This document shows positions 1 through 11,549 of a stretch of DNA of 64,000 bases, piece after piece. The notes under the pieces were generated by a model. That model saw nothing but the letters and a program-made list of their open reading frames with translations. It was not told the DNA's origin and did not search any database. Each line of letters opens with the position of its first letter. Positions within the stretch are counted from its first letter, which is position 1. Source of the DNA: Timema cristinae (lineage: Eukaryota; Arthropoda; Insecta; Phasmatodea; Timematidae); assembly GCA_039000515.1 (NCBI GenBank), contig JBCFYV010009882.1, positions 49,453,118 to 49,517,117 on the forward strand. The letters run 5' to 3'. Both the position numbers and the translations under genes were made by a program.

Positions 1-1598
1 TCTACTCCATCGTCGATAAAGGTCAAAGTATTCCAAAGCAATATATTATCGGAGACTTGGCGTAAATGTCTTCAAAATCTAGCTGTTCTTTCGAATCTCA
101 AGTTATCGATCATGTCAGGTGTCTAAGTGAAATAAAATAAGGTGAGTGAGTTTTTTGAAAAATTAAATTCGTTAGCTAATTTATACTAGTATATTTAAAA
201 AAATACACTTTATAATAAGTTTACTGTATTTTTTTTTTCGAGTTGACGGAAGGTTCTAGACTAATTTAAGCAAAATTTGATATTATTGAAAGGGTCATAT
301 ATGGAAAGGTTCATTGTAAAGTGTTATACCTTGGTAATATTAAAACAATCGACAATGAGTATCCAAATATAGGCCTATAATTAATCTTACAGATCTATTC
401 TTTTTAGCTTTTAACCATTTTAAATATGGCATGTGGTTAAGTCATTGTCAACAAGATTCAAAAGTTTTCTAATAACTCTTTAAACCCTGAGATGAATTTG
501 GTTGTATAATTTTGTTTGCTCCCACGTAAAATTTCAAATCTTCTAGGAGAAAAATAGAACAAGAAAAAGCTTATTATTTCTAAGAAGATTTGCCATGCAA
601 TATTATAATAAATTATAAATGAATAATTTAGGTTTTTTATACTCTGATTTCATCCATGGAATAAATCTGTATTGGTAAGATTGATTTTGTTTACCTACAT
701 AAATAATAATATTGTATTGCTTTTTATGTCCCAAAGTACACCAACAATAATATTAATATAGTAAAGAATAGAGTAAAATAACAATATAATTTAAATACAT
801 ACAATACTCATAGTTTCACCTTGTATTTAACAAAAATAAGGTATTCCAGTCATGGTTATTATTTATCCTATACTTTAAGATATTTACTAATAATACTTGT
901 ATTTATGATTTCACAGTGACAATATGTATTTATGAAGGCAAAGTATATCTGTCAAATATTGATTGTCAAATGTGTATTTTAAGATTTATTTAATTTTTAA
1001 CAAAAGTAATTCAAACTAACAACAAATTCCATTTCGGAAGTTTATATAAATGTAATAATGAATTGGTTTTAAATCAAAGTGAAAATAGTAATTTATTAAT
1101 AATAATTGAGAAAAACTTTAGATTATAATACAATGTCTAGATAATGTGAGTGGTAAAATAGTGAATATATATATATATATATATAGATCTCTTTGTAATT
1201 TAAAGATGTGTGGTAGCTTAGACATTTCACACACCAATCACGAACCAATATACCAATATATCAATCAACTATTTATAAAGGGGTAACAAGTTGATTTCTG
1301 AGTATGTATCCGACAAATTATTTGCTATTGTTTTCAAGGTGTTTTGTATTTATTTGAATAGGGTGCACTACGACCGATCCGATATATATAATATTTTTGT
1401 TATTCCAAGATAATTAAATATATTCTATTTTACAGGATTCTATTTCAAGGACAATTAAATATTCAGATCACTGATGACACAGAATTCTATTTAAGATTCA
1501 AAGACATAATAAAGATTTGGAAATAAAATATTTAATTGTACCTAGTAGTTGAATAGTAAAATCCTGTGCATATGTTATATTTATAACTAGTTGATCTA

Positions 1599-1606
<8 letters not shown>
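1..1606. other. AT-rich stretch without recognised gene
   Basis: I see no coding potential and no recognisable mobile element here. The sequence is AT-rich with short poly-T/poly-A runs and a small (AT)n run near 1166-1185. It may be intergenic or intronic. Confidence 0.5.
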
Positions 1607-1648
<42 letters not shown>

Positions 1649-1671
1649 GTGTGTGTGTGTGTGTGTGTGTG
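1607..1671. repeat. (TA)n-(GT)n compound microsatellite
   Basis: A TA dinucleotide run of about 34 bp is followed by a short TTATATAT bridge and a GT run of about 24 bp. It lies just upstream of a SINE tail. No function is inferred. Confidence 0.95.
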
Positions 1672-1717
1672 CTACGGGTAAAATTCGAATTTAGATAAAG
1701 TCAATTTTATATAGATA

Positions 1718-1722
<5 letters not shown>

Positions 1723-1771
<49 letters not shown>

Positions 1772-1805
1772 GCACCGCGTCTTACTACCTGTTCGGGTTA
1801 TACGC
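1723..1805 (-). mobile_element. 5'-truncated SINE (3' tail only)
   Basis: A (TTA)n run leads into the shared SINE tail (agcaccgcgtcttactacc and following), read here as its reverse complement. The element stops after about 40 bp of tail. It is flanked by 12-bp direct repeats (atagatattgtt) at 1711-1722 and 1806-1817, as expected for a target-site duplication. Strong 5' truncation fits target-primed reverse transcription. Confidence 0.8.
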
Positions 1806-1817
1806 ATAGATATTGTT

Positions 1818-2997
1818 GATATTATCCAAAATGCTTGGGTAATGTTAAGTGCGAAGTGATTGAATAATGTTTTTCAAAGTTTATCAAGATAATATGGACA
1901 TTATCCGACCGCACTTGAATTAGGTCAAATTCTATGGTGGAGGTCTGGTTAGGTGAGCTAGTTTTATTTAGCTTAAGTTTGGTTAGGTTAGGTTAGTGGC
2001 AAATAAAACATCAAAATAAGACATTTTGTATGTTAGTGCACTTCCACGATACAATAATTACAGGTCCCTAATAGAAATAACGTTCCTAAATATAAACCGT
2101 GTTAAAACGAGCTTGGTTTTACAAATTAATATTATTCAACGTTATAAAAGTCTTGCTTACTGATGTCGAGATTATACGTATCAGGTAAAATACGGGATAA
2201 GTTACTTTATATTTATGATTCTATCCACTGCACTAAGATAATGTGGCCATCTCACAGCTAATATTGATATTATCCAGATTTTGCACACTACCCGCAGCAT
2301 GTATATATATATATATATAAATAGACCTTTATCTTAATATTTCAAAAGTGATTTGTACATATTAATGTAGTCCAAACCAGAACACAGTAATAAAAATGGA
2401 TCTCGAATGAAGACCCATTATTATCTTTAATGTTAATAATATATATAATAATAATTAATGTTAATTACCGTTTCCTTATATGATACGATGGATATAAAAC
2501 AGAAGACTTTTTTTTAACAATACTTTTAATAGTACATTGCTTTTAATATATGTGATATTCTATATTCTTGATCAACTTAATTACCTCTTTTTTCTCCTAT
2601 GTCAAAATGGCATAAAGGTGTGACTAAAATTTGGTGTTTAGCGGAGAGTCCACTCTTCTGCCACTCACTCCTAACACGCCACTGACACCCTCCAAACTAC
2701 CCCACCAGAATACCCAGACATAGAAGACAACTATTAAACACGCTACACGGGCTCAGTGAAACATCGTTTGCCAGGGGCTTGGGAAAGGGGGGATGAGAGG
2801 TATGGCAAGGGGTTTGGGTGTAGGGTTGGAAAAGGGTCACACACAACACAGTAATATTTGTTTAGTCGGTTTGTCACCATGTTTGGGTATTTTATGATGT
2901 TAAGAGTTTTAAAGCTGTTAAAAGTTGTGATGTAAAATATTTCATTCAAAGTATTCCCTACACCGATTGACCAAAATGCTTCATATATTTTTAGTTA
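1818..2997. other. AT-rich stretch, nothing recognised
   Basis: No gene is seen. The sequence ggttaggttaggttag near 1981-1996 is three copies of the arthropod-type telomere unit, too few to mean anything. A slightly GC-richer patch at about 2640-2850 holds a short ORF with no recognisable domain. Confidence 0.45.
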
Positions 2998-3076
2998 TTA
3001 TTTATATATTTAGTGTGTTGATATAATCAATTGGTTTAGAAAGTGCACGTCAGATACCTGAAATAGATTAAAATAA
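2998..3076 (+). mobile_element. SINE family C 3' fragment
   Basis: This piece (gttgatataatcaattgg, then agaaagtgcacg and acctgaaatag) matches the 3' end of the longer family C copies at about 18686-18992 (minus) and 28712-29008 (plus). Only the terminal ~75 bp is preserved, so the assignment rests on that short match. Confidence 0.5.
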
Positions 3077-3510
3077 ATATTTTTAGATAATGTTAGACAA
3101 TGTTTAGAGGTGCCCTAAAATACTTGAAATTTAAGTTGTTTTTTTGTGAAAATTGAGAATATTTGTTAATCTGAGTAAAGCAAAGTAGCCAATAAATTTT
3201 AAAGCAATATTCGTCATATCCTACTAAAACATCCCTTCAAAACACGCGTAAAGGGATGGATGCCCTCTCTAATTTCAAAATTAAAGGGCTTAATTTTTTT
3301 TGGTTAACTGAGATAAAATCAAACTATGACACACACTATCATCATGTGCATCGATTTATTAACTTTGGACGTCTTTGACCAAAAAGTGTTAGCAAGATTA
3401 TAGTCTGATTAAAAAAAAAAAAATTTTGATGCCTTTTACTTTATAGATAATAATAATCTTTGAAATATGTCAGCTGTTTCTTGATTTCTTTTTGTTAACA
3501 TAAGCTGTTG

Positions 3511-3540
3511 TTTTTGTTATTAATGCATTAATAACAAAAA
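3511..3540. repeat. 30-bp perfect palindrome
   Basis: tttttgttattaatg is followed directly by its reverse complement, with no spacer and no mismatch. It could extrude a cruciform or be the centre of a foldback element. No flanking terminal repeats were found. Confidence 0.9.
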
Positions 3541-4526
3541 TAAAATAAAAGTGGGAGAGATGCTACAATCTTATCTGATTCCAGGTTTTCAGAAACCGTC
3601 GACTCCTTATACTACTACCCCAGCTGAAGAAGAGAGATAAGGAAGGTTTCACTGGAACCAGGTTGTTCCTACCACCTGATGATTGAAAACGAAATACCAA
3701 CTCAGTCGAATGCACAAAAACTACCACTGCCACTGGCTAATGACATGCCAAAATCCTCGTCATAACAAATGGGACTAAATCTTTTATCCTTACCTCTAGT
3801 CTTTGACCATACTGGAGTCTCTGATAGACCAGCTACAACTATAAAATCTGCTGTACTCCAAGATGTTGTAATAACTAGCTGAGAAATTGAAAGTTGTGTT
3901 GTGGACCATTACAAAATTTGACGTGAATGTGCTACCAATATTCACTACCACATAAGACACAGACAAATCCAAGCGATGGGTTGGTGTATAATTTGATGGC
4001 AGTAAATACAAAACACTATCTCAAGAGAAAGATGGGCTTCAAGTTTGGCAAAAAGTGTTGTTTCGGAAGGACACATACTTATATAACCGAATAAGGACAT
4101 ATTTATCTCAATCCTGTAACTTGTAAATTGAGGACAATTTGTACATATTATATTACTATATTATGAAATGCCTAAATGAAAAAACTACTGATTTGTCTTT
4201 ACTATGTGCTGTGGGTTGTGATGGCACCGTTGTCAGTACAGGGCCAAAGAGGGCATAATACATATTTTGGAACTATATATTAGGAAACCCCTACAATGTT
4301 CACCTGTCAAATTCATGTAAATGAACTTCCTTTGCTGCATTTATGTCTGCACTTAAGTGATGAAACGACCGGTTCACAGGGGTTTTCAGGCCACATTAGG
4401 AAACAGTCGCAATGCTGCAAAAAAACTCCCTGTTGTTATTTTGAGATAATAGAAAGAGCATTGCATGTAGTAGATAATAAACCTAACTTTAGTTCAGAAC
4501 ATAAATATATGCTATTCACAATGGCA

Positions 4527-4532
<6 letters not shown>

Positions 4533-4557
<25 letters not shown>

Positions 4558-4736
4558 GCACCGCGTCTTACTACCCATTCGGGTTATACGCACTTACGCT
4601 AATGTGTAATGGTAGGGTGATTGTCAGATGAAATGGAGGACCTACAGTTTAACGTGGAATCCGAACCACGGTGGAGGCCTGGCATTCCCCACATTCACAA
4701 GATGTCTTGTCAGAGGGGAAGGAAGAGTTTGGTAAT
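4533..4736 (-). mobile_element. SINE family B, 5'-truncated, inside pseudogene
   Basis: A (TTA)n tail is followed by the shared tail and the family B body (cctacagtttaacgtggaat, then gaaccacggtggaggcctgg). It is flanked by near-identical 14-bp repeats (caatggcagttatt at 4519-4532, caatgacagttatt at 4737-4750; one mismatch). The surrounding pseudogene translation resumes after the second repeat, so the SINE landed in an already present gene copy. It lacks the tRNA-like head seen in the copy at 10564-10876. Confidence 0.9.
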
Positions 4737-5045
4737 CAATGACAGTTATTGTGACTGGAGCATGTTCCCAGAATTTAGTAAACATGCACCCTGGCAACAC
4801 TTCACACTCAAAAGGGCTTATAACTGGCAACAGGATTGTGCGTCTATACAGTACAATGGAAACTCCAACCAACACCCTAATAACATTATCCACTTTACTT
4901 GTTCTATTATATGAGCCTATGTGGTTTACCATCATGAAGAAACCTTTGTGCACAAAGAGAGCTAGACATCTATTAACAATGATTGGACGAAGTCGTTACC
5001 TTAGTGATGATTTGAAAAAAGTAATCAATCCTTTCATACTAAGAA

Positions 5046-5139
5046 ATGATTATTTTGGAAGTGATGAAAGTATATTATTATGCGTGCTAGTTATGATTAT
5101 TTTGGTAGTGATGAAAGTATATTATTATGCGTGCTAGTT
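5046..5139. repeat. 47-bp tandem duplication
   Basis: Two adjacent 47-bp units (5046-5092 and 5093-5139) differ at one base. They begin atgattattttgg and end gcgtgctagtt. The duplication lies in the C-terminal part of the arthropod-family pseudogene. Its near identity points to a recent event compared with the decay of the host copy. Confidence 0.95.
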
Positions 5140-5649
5140 GATGAAAGAAGGGTGATTAAGACCTAGGCTACTACGCATTCTGACAGTACGAAGTACCCAG
5201 TAACGTTCAATAATTTGTTTGTTTGTAATTCTTGCTATCAATTTTAAGTCTACAGACTCCATAAACCTGATGGATTGATAAAAAAGGGATATTATTGAGC
5301 CACCTCTGAATTCAAATTTGTACATTTATCAACTTGAATAAATAGTTGAAAATGGTTATCAATCAGGAGAAGATATTCCAAGCTCCCCATGGCACACTCA
5401 AGTAGTGGAACGCTGCATCAAACTGGTGACAGAAGCTTCTGAAGCTGTACAAGGAAATGGTCTCATCAGCGGGAGTCTTTTATCTTGCTAGAAAATGCCT
5501 TCATTCAAAGCAGTGAAATAATATACTACCTAGGAAAATGATATGATCTTACTGTGTTTCTATTTTTATGATATGTTTCTATCAAAATGAAATAGGTTTA
5601 GTAAGTAATTTGTCCTGTTAAGAATGTATCTCTCATTTTACTCTAGGCT

Positions 5650-5794
5650 TTAAGGTGGAGTGCTAGTGAGCGCGAGTTTAGTGCATTAATTTTTCAGTTT
5701 TATAGCACAAACATATTTTGGCCAAAATATGTTTGTGCTATAAAAACTGCAAAAATACTGCCCTAAACTCACGCTCACTAGCACTCCACCTTAA
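5650..5794. mobile_element. foldback MITE with TTAA edges
   Basis: Two arms of about 70 bp are near-perfect inverted repeats meeting at a central ggcc (5720-5723). The outer ends read ttaaggtggagtgc and gcactccaccttaa. The TTAA at both edges could be a piggyBac-like target duplication, but TTAA is itself palindromic so this is not proof. The right arm resembles the 3' ends of dispersed repeats at about 6285-6356, 20700-20790 and 62885-62965. Confidence 0.75.
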
Positions 5795-6049
5795 GATAAT
5801 AACCAACGAAGGCTACACAATGATTATTTTTTAAGAGATGTTAAGAAAACTATTTTAATTTGGAGTGAAATTCTAAGTTTTAAAGGACTTTGATGCACCT
5901 CAGATATTTATTGTAGGGCAGCCATGATATTAAAAGGAAGCCTAATAGTTAAGTTAGCTATTATTCCATCAAAAATATTTAACAAAATTAAAAATCAAGT
6001 TAATATGAGCAAACTAATTTTAAATTCAAAGCTTCTGGGCCACCTCTAA

Positions 6050-6356
6050 ACTAGGGCAGTGGTATTAAACCTGGGGTATGCAAAGATGTTTATGGGGATA
6101 CATAAAATCTAATATATGTAATGTGCATAGTGGCATTATATAAAACATTTTTAAATAAAGAGATAAAGTTTTCATCAAATTCCAGGACATTCTTGACAGA
6201 TATTCTACATCTGTATAGATCACCATATGAATAAAATCTATGTTAGTATTGAGGCTATATATTTTTTTTATTTTGACCAAAAAACTTTTGCTATAAAAAC
6301 TACAAATATACTGACCTTTTCTGGCGTTCCCTACATCCCTACCTTAAGTGAGCTAC
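6050..6356 (+). mobile_element. dispersed repeat R1, copy 1 (hAT-like left end)
   Basis: The start (cagtggtattaaacctgggg, about 6057) has the look of a hAT terminal repeat. The body, from gcatagtggcatta and ttccaggaca onwards, matches a second copy at 20560-20790. The 3' part (gctataaaaactac, then ccctaccttaag) resembles the right arm of the 5650-5794 foldback. Whether this is one element or two neighbouring ones is unclear. No transposase is present. Confidence 0.5.
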
Positions 6357-7060
6357 CTTTAATTTTTTAAGTGAGTCATTAAACGTCTAGATCTATCAAA
6401 ATTACGAGCTAGATTTTTTTGACGATCCCAATAATTTCTTTACTTGAGGGATACGATAAAGTAAAAATATCACGTAAATAAATAGGTTGCAGGCGTAACT
6501 CTCAGTGGCAGGCAACTGATTCGAATAACTCAAGCGGCCGACAATAATATTTAGGCCCCTACATTATGTGTAAACAATGAGACACACGATAACTCTCCGC
6601 TACTCATGCTAGGCCGCTGAACCAGTCTAATGCAGATAATTTTTAGAGAATTCTTACCAAAAATAAATATTTAGCTAACTAGCATTTCTCTTAATATGGA
6701 ACATCAGATTGTACGAAATCTTGGATAATTCGGAACCTTGGATGATTGTACCTTGATTAGTCGGGAATTTACTGTATTTCAAATTTAACGGTTACTCTAA
6801 ATACTGACAATGAGGTGGTTTTCCCTTAATGGTTTCCCACTCTTTCTTCTCGCGGTTAAAGGTAATTTTTATCTCCAAAATTCTTCCCTTCTTATTCTTA
6901 CTCTACTTGTGTAGATATGGAAATACCCTGGACGGTAATAAGATGCAGAGGAATAATAAAATAAATAAATAATAAAGTAGCCCACTAAAAACAAAATCGA
7001 CTAACTTTTGTGTCCCATGGAAAACTAGGCCCTATTCGGAAGAGAGCAGAAATATTTTTT

Positions 7061-7323
7061 TTTATTATTTATTTATTATTTAGCACCGCGTCTTACTACC
7101 CGTTTGGGTTATACGCTTTAAGTACTAATTACGCTAATGGCTTAGGAATTGGGAAGGTTGAATTAGAGGAAGTGAACCCGCATTTGCGTGGAGAGAGAGT
7201 GGAAAACAATTTAGGGAAAAACCACCCCCAGTTCACCCGACCGAGATTCGAACCTCGATCTTCCCATCCTCAGCAGTCAAGCTCAACATGACTAGCGCGT
7301 TAGCCAACTACGCCACCGAGGCG
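7061..7323 (-). mobile_element. SINE family A, full-length
   Basis: On the minus strand the element starts at about 7323 with a tRNA-like head: an A-box (tggcgtagttggctaacgcg) and a B-box (ggttcgaatctcggtc). It continues through the usual body (tccactctctctccacgc) and ends with the shared tail and an impure TTATT-type tail. Length is about 260 bp, as in the copy at 48891-49152. RNA polymerase III transcription is inferred from the boxes. Confidence 0.92.
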
Positions 7324-7659
7324 AGTTATATTGATTTAACCTCGCGTAATAAACAGCTCCAAAACGGAACTTGAGGCACAATAATATGACAATTTATCTA
7401 GAGATTAATCAGGGTACTTGACAGGAAATCAATAAGCATGTGTTAAATCAGCACTGGACCTTACATATAGACTCATCAAATGAGGTACCCTTTTAGAAAA
7501 CATATTAAATATCGAATAAGAAACGTATAATATTTAAGAAGGAAGAGATTTAGAGAATAGCTTGTTGAATTACAATATATTATGGGTATCTAGTCAAAAA
7601 TTATTACAATAAATTTATAGCAATAGAATATATACACATATATAAAAAAAACTCAATTG

Positions 7660-7965
7660 TGTGAGCCCCATTCAAGCTACACCAACTGAGCAGCCACCGC
7701 CACTAGCGGATGATAGTAACAACATTTGCAGATAGAGGTTAGCATGTGGTCAGAACAACGAGACTTCCAACCATTAGTCTCAGTTTTATAAACCGGAGCT
7801 GCTACGTCTTTACCCAAGTAGCTCCTCATTTTGTCCTCACTAGGCTTAGTTTGATCCCAATCAAGAACCACTGCTTCACAGATAAATTGTTTGAAGCACT
7901 GAGGATCAAACCCGGGAACACTGGATCTTTAGCCAGGAAATCTGATTATTAGACTACGTAGGCGG
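7660..7965 (-). mobile_element. possible tRNA-derived SINE
   Basis: On the minus strand from about 7965 the sequence contains an A-box-like stretch (cctacgtagtctaataatca) and a B-box-like stretch (cgggtttgatcctc) at tRNA-like spacing. The rest of the body does not match family A or B. It could be a separate SINE or a degraded tRNA-like sequence. Confidence 0.4.
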
Positions 7966-8879
7966 TCATACATTTGTAAATACGTATTTTATATTATTAT
8001 AAATGATCTAATATTATCTTTATATTAATATTATTAAAATGGAGTATATATAGATCTATATTTGTATTTTGTTTTTAATAATATTATAATTATATCAATA
8101 TGATTATATACATGGATCTATGTAGGCCTATATATTCTATTACTTTTAATAGATTATAAATAATCAAAATTATAACTATGGTAATATTATTAATAGATAG
8201 ATCTATGTAGCCTATATATTCCGTTATTGGTAATTAAACAAAAATTTTTTTTACTAACACCATAATAAATTGTTATTAAACAAGCAATTTTATAAATATC
8301 TTCTTTATCAAATACAATAACAAATAAATGGTACGGAACTTCGCACGGAATTTCTGGCTCTATTGTTTAAAAATGAAGATATTTACTCAAAACTTGTAAT
8401 ATATGTGAAAAGAAATAATAGACACTAGAAAATCAAAGCATAAATTGCACTATACTTATGTAAAATCTTTTTTTTCAGTCCCGGTTTTAAATTTTATAAT
8501 TTTATTTTTAAAGAATTAATGTCCTCATTTGTATGTTTGGACCAATAAAAATAAGATCAATATTGGGTCCCCAAGGGTCAACACTTCGTATTAAAATTTC
8601 GACTTCCGTTTAAAATTGTTGACATTTTATTAGGTATAGCAAATCTTCATGCCATAGCATTGCTATTAAATTCCTAATTTATAAATTCTGACCAATAAAA
8701 AATGTAAATATTGACAATTGAGTCTGAAATGGAGATAGATCTTTGTTGTACAATCATTTCTCCTAAGAGATTTAAGCAAAAACAACATAAACTTTTAGAG
8801 ACCTACCTATATTTAATTACTCTAGGGCATTGGAGAATTATGGCGTTAAAACTTAAGTAGTATCCTTTTACAACTAAAG

Positions 8880-9930
8880 CTCACCAAATTGTATAAATAT
8901 ATTTGACAATATCTCAGAAACTGTTAGTTGTATAAAAATATATTTTGGATAAAATTTTTTTATTTTTAATGGTACTATAATTTTGCAATGATAAGTTATT
9001 TAGTATGACAAATAGCTGCGGAGATATGGAAATTTCCTCTTCTATAAAGTACCATGAATTCATTTTAATGGGAAAATGAAAACACCTCATTTATTTATAA
9101 TCTTAATCAACGCCTAGATACGAATTTTAATCAAAATAGTTTCCTCGAATTTTGATAAAATCAATTTTTTCTCTTTTCGCACTTGATTCTAAGTTTAAAC
9201 AGACACACAGACAGCATTGCAAAGACAACTTTTTAAGGTTGGGGGGTCATGAGACGTTGACATTCATTAACATTTAAGGTTTGATTTTTTTTTTTACGGT
9301 CGCAATACTTTACCTTTAATGTTCTAAAAGTTAGAAAAAAAATATATATTATGTTTGCGTATAGCGTGAAAGTTATTGGTTTTATAAAAATATGTTTGGA
9401 TCAAAATATTTGTATTATAAATAGACATACATATTTGAAATGATAAGTGATTTCATTTCTAAAATAGTTTCTGAGATATGATAAAAAAAAATATTGGAAT
9501 TTACGCATCAGACCGGAGCCCAAAGTCATTTTGTCAAAATATTGAGAGTAGCCATTTTGTTTGAAATATTTACAAATGTTTTGAAATGAAATTTAATCAA
9601 AATAGTTATAGCCGATTTCGAGAAAATCGACTTTTTCTCTTCTTTTCGCCCTTCAGTAAACTACCCTTTATTTTAGGGTTAGATATCTAATTCCAAAAAT
9701 CCCTGGGGAAAACCCTATGAAAACCCTAGATACCAAGTTTTAGCTCGATCGGTAAAATAATTTAGGTTCTAGTTGAATGTACAGACAAACAGATGAAAAG
9801 TCAAAAACCACTTTTTCGGATTCGGGGGGTCATGAAACGTCAAGATTCATAAAAATGTCGATTTTGGTTTATTTGACAATCACAATACTTTTATCTACCT
9901 GTAAGATAGCGAGAAAGTAAAAACCACTAA
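8880..9930 (+). repeat. two diverged tandem copies of a ~0.5-kb repeat
   Basis: Unit 1 (about 8880-9330) and unit 2 (about 9370-9930) share, in order: ttgtataaaaatat / tttataaaaatatg; atgataagt; gagatat; attttaatcaaaatagtt / aatttaatcaaaatagtt; a gaaaatcgactttttctc-like motif; and ggggggtcatgagacgt / ggggggtcatgaaacgt followed by cgcaatactttacc / cacaatactttta. The order is conserved over the whole length, so this is a duplication, not chance. No coding region is visible. It may be the non-coding end of a larger element. Confidence 0.6.
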
Positions 9931-10364
9931 CAACAATACTATGAATTTTAAAATCTTTATAATAGGGAAAACTGCTTTACTATTGTTGAGTTACTTAAGG
10001 TCTTACTTGGGTATGAATGGAGGTATACTACTCCTTCATAATACCTTAATGAACCTTTAGTTACGGGAACTTTTATTTTGGGCAGTAATAGAAATTCACC
10101 GAAATATAAGTTGGTCTAAGGATTCTGGTTTTATCCACTGCGAGGGCCAGAAAATGTAGTAGTCCTACTTCGAAATTTGACATTTTACCTTGCACTGAGT
10201 TACAGACACATTCTGGTGTCTTCATGTTGTGTTTGTTGTGCAAATAATCTAGGGAGCTCTGCTAATATCATGGGAAGACATGAACTCAATTTCGAAAATG
10301 ATTGTCGATATATTGCTCCTTACACGGTCAAACTTAAGATACATTCCCCGTTAGGATTCAGGGG

Positions 10365-10550
10365 CAGTGGGGGCTCTAAATTATGATTCCAACTGTTGTT
10401 TACCGATGTAAAGGAGGTCAATGCTCGAATCCCACGTAGGTGTATTGAGGGTGGCTTGTCCTAAATGGTTTTAAACTCTCCCTCCACGCAAATATGAGTG
10501 TAATTACGTTTCATTGTACCTTCCGCCTCCCTACCACATCAGCATCATAG
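10365..10550 (+). mobile_element. old family A-like SINE
   Basis: The sequence aatgctcgaatcccacgtag resembles a B-box region, and it is followed by the typical body (aatggttttaaactctccct, then ccacgcaaat). The tail is degraded. It lies tail-to-tail with the next element, a minus-strand family B SINE. Confidence 0.6.
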
Positions 10551-10561
10551 TTATGAAAAAA

Positions 10562-10563
<2 letters not shown>

Positions 10564-10606
<43 letters not shown>

Positions 10607-10876
10607 CACCGCTTCTTACTACCCGTTCGGGTTGTACGCACTTACACTAATGTGTAATTTTAGGGTGATTGTGAGATGAAATTGAGGACCTACAGTTTAA
10701 TGTGGAATCCGAACCACGGTGGAGGCCTGGCATCCCATACATTCATGAGTTGTGATTAATAGACGTATTGTCAGAGGTGAAGGAAGAGTTTGGAAATCAG
10801 ATAAATCTTTGCTGGAACCGAGGATTGAATCCCGGATCCCCAGCACAGAAGTCCGACACCTTACCCCTAGACCACC
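10564..10876 (-). mobile_element. SINE family B, full-length
   Basis: This is the most complete family B copy. Read on the minus strand it starts with a tRNA-like head (tggtggtctaggggtaag as A-box region, gggattcaatcctcggttcc as B-box region). It then has a body distinct from family A, the shared tail and a (TAA)n tail. Direct repeats of 11 bp (atgaaaaaata at 10553-10563, atgaaaagata at 10877-10887; one mismatch) flank it. The other family B copies are truncated in the body. Confidence 0.9.
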
Positions 10877-10965
10877 ATGAAAAGATACCAAAAAATACAA
10901 AATAATATTAAATGAAAGAACCTGTGCTTTTCTCAAAAAGACAGACTGTACTAGTACCCATATAA

Positions 10966-11197
10966 GTGGCTGCATGGTCTAAGGCGTTATTCTCTTATTA
11001 GAATAGACTGCCGATGATGTGTAAATCGTTGGTTCAATCCCAGTTGGGTGTATTTTCTTAAGTTTCTTACCACACTCTCGTTACGTAAATGTGAGTACAC
11101 TTCCTCTAAACTGAACCTTCTTCATCCCTAGCCCATGGGCGTAGTCAGTATATAAGCGTATAGCCCGAATGGGTTGTAGGTGCGCTGCTTAAAAAAA
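10966..11197 (+). mobile_element. old family A-like SINE
   Basis: An A-box-like stretch (gctgcatggtctaaggcg) is followed by a B-box (ttggttcaatcccagttggg), the body (cacactctcgttacgtaaat) and a tail (aagcgtatagcccgaatggg). It diverges more from the consensus than the 48891 copy and ends in poly-A instead of (TAA)n. Confidence 0.8.
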
Positions 11198-11549
11198 ACT
11201 GGCAAATACTTTTTGCATTAGGTATCCAAATTATCTCTTAAAATCCATTCATTAATGAATGGCATTATTGTGTTTGTGGTTGGTCAAATGTATGGTGAAG
11301 GAGAGGGAAAAGTTTATTAGTACAGTCATGTTAAGCCGGAGTAGCTCAGGCTAAAACCTACGAGCCACACTAGGGTTTTCCATTCTTTCTCAAGGCCAAT
11401 ATTGCCATATTTTGCAAATTAAAAAATACCTTCCTAAGCCTATGTCTTTAGTCTGAGTCGCTGTAAACGTGTAAAGGAGATAAGACTTGAAGCCATATAA
11501 CCTTTGTAAATTATTTTGTCCAATACAGGAATAGAGCAAGTGTCCTTTG

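Larger units (their letters stand above)
3780..5515 (+). pseudogene. decayed copy of a multicopy arthropod protein family
   Basis: Translated fragments in changing frames resemble an uncharacterised, high-copy protein family that I recall from arthropod genomes and that is probably transposon-associated. Recognisable pieces in order are: TGVSDRPATT near 3811, FDGSKYKTL near 3990-4020, VGCDGTVVSTG near 4216-4250, HVNELPLLHL and GFSGHIRKQ in the 111-residue ORF at 4296, NPGNTSHSKG-like text near 4780-4810, YEPMWFTIMKKP near 4910, RSRYLSDDLKKVINP near 4990-5035, and WHTQVVERCIKLVTEAS near 5390-5440. Several stops and frameshifts interrupt it. A SINE sits at 4533-4736, and a 47-bp duplication lies at 5046-5139. 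The missing start, multiple stops and two insertions make it non-functional. Biochemical role is unknown; I infer none. The family recall is from memory and needs a protein search. Confidence 0.65.

Noticed and set aside
1981..1996. TTAGG-type telomere repeat
   Set aside because: Only about three units; chance or an isolated interstitial trace.
4739..5137. Intact 132-residue plus-strand protein
   Set aside because: It is one surviving frame of the larger broken arthropod-family copy; its apparent start comes from the SINE target duplication.
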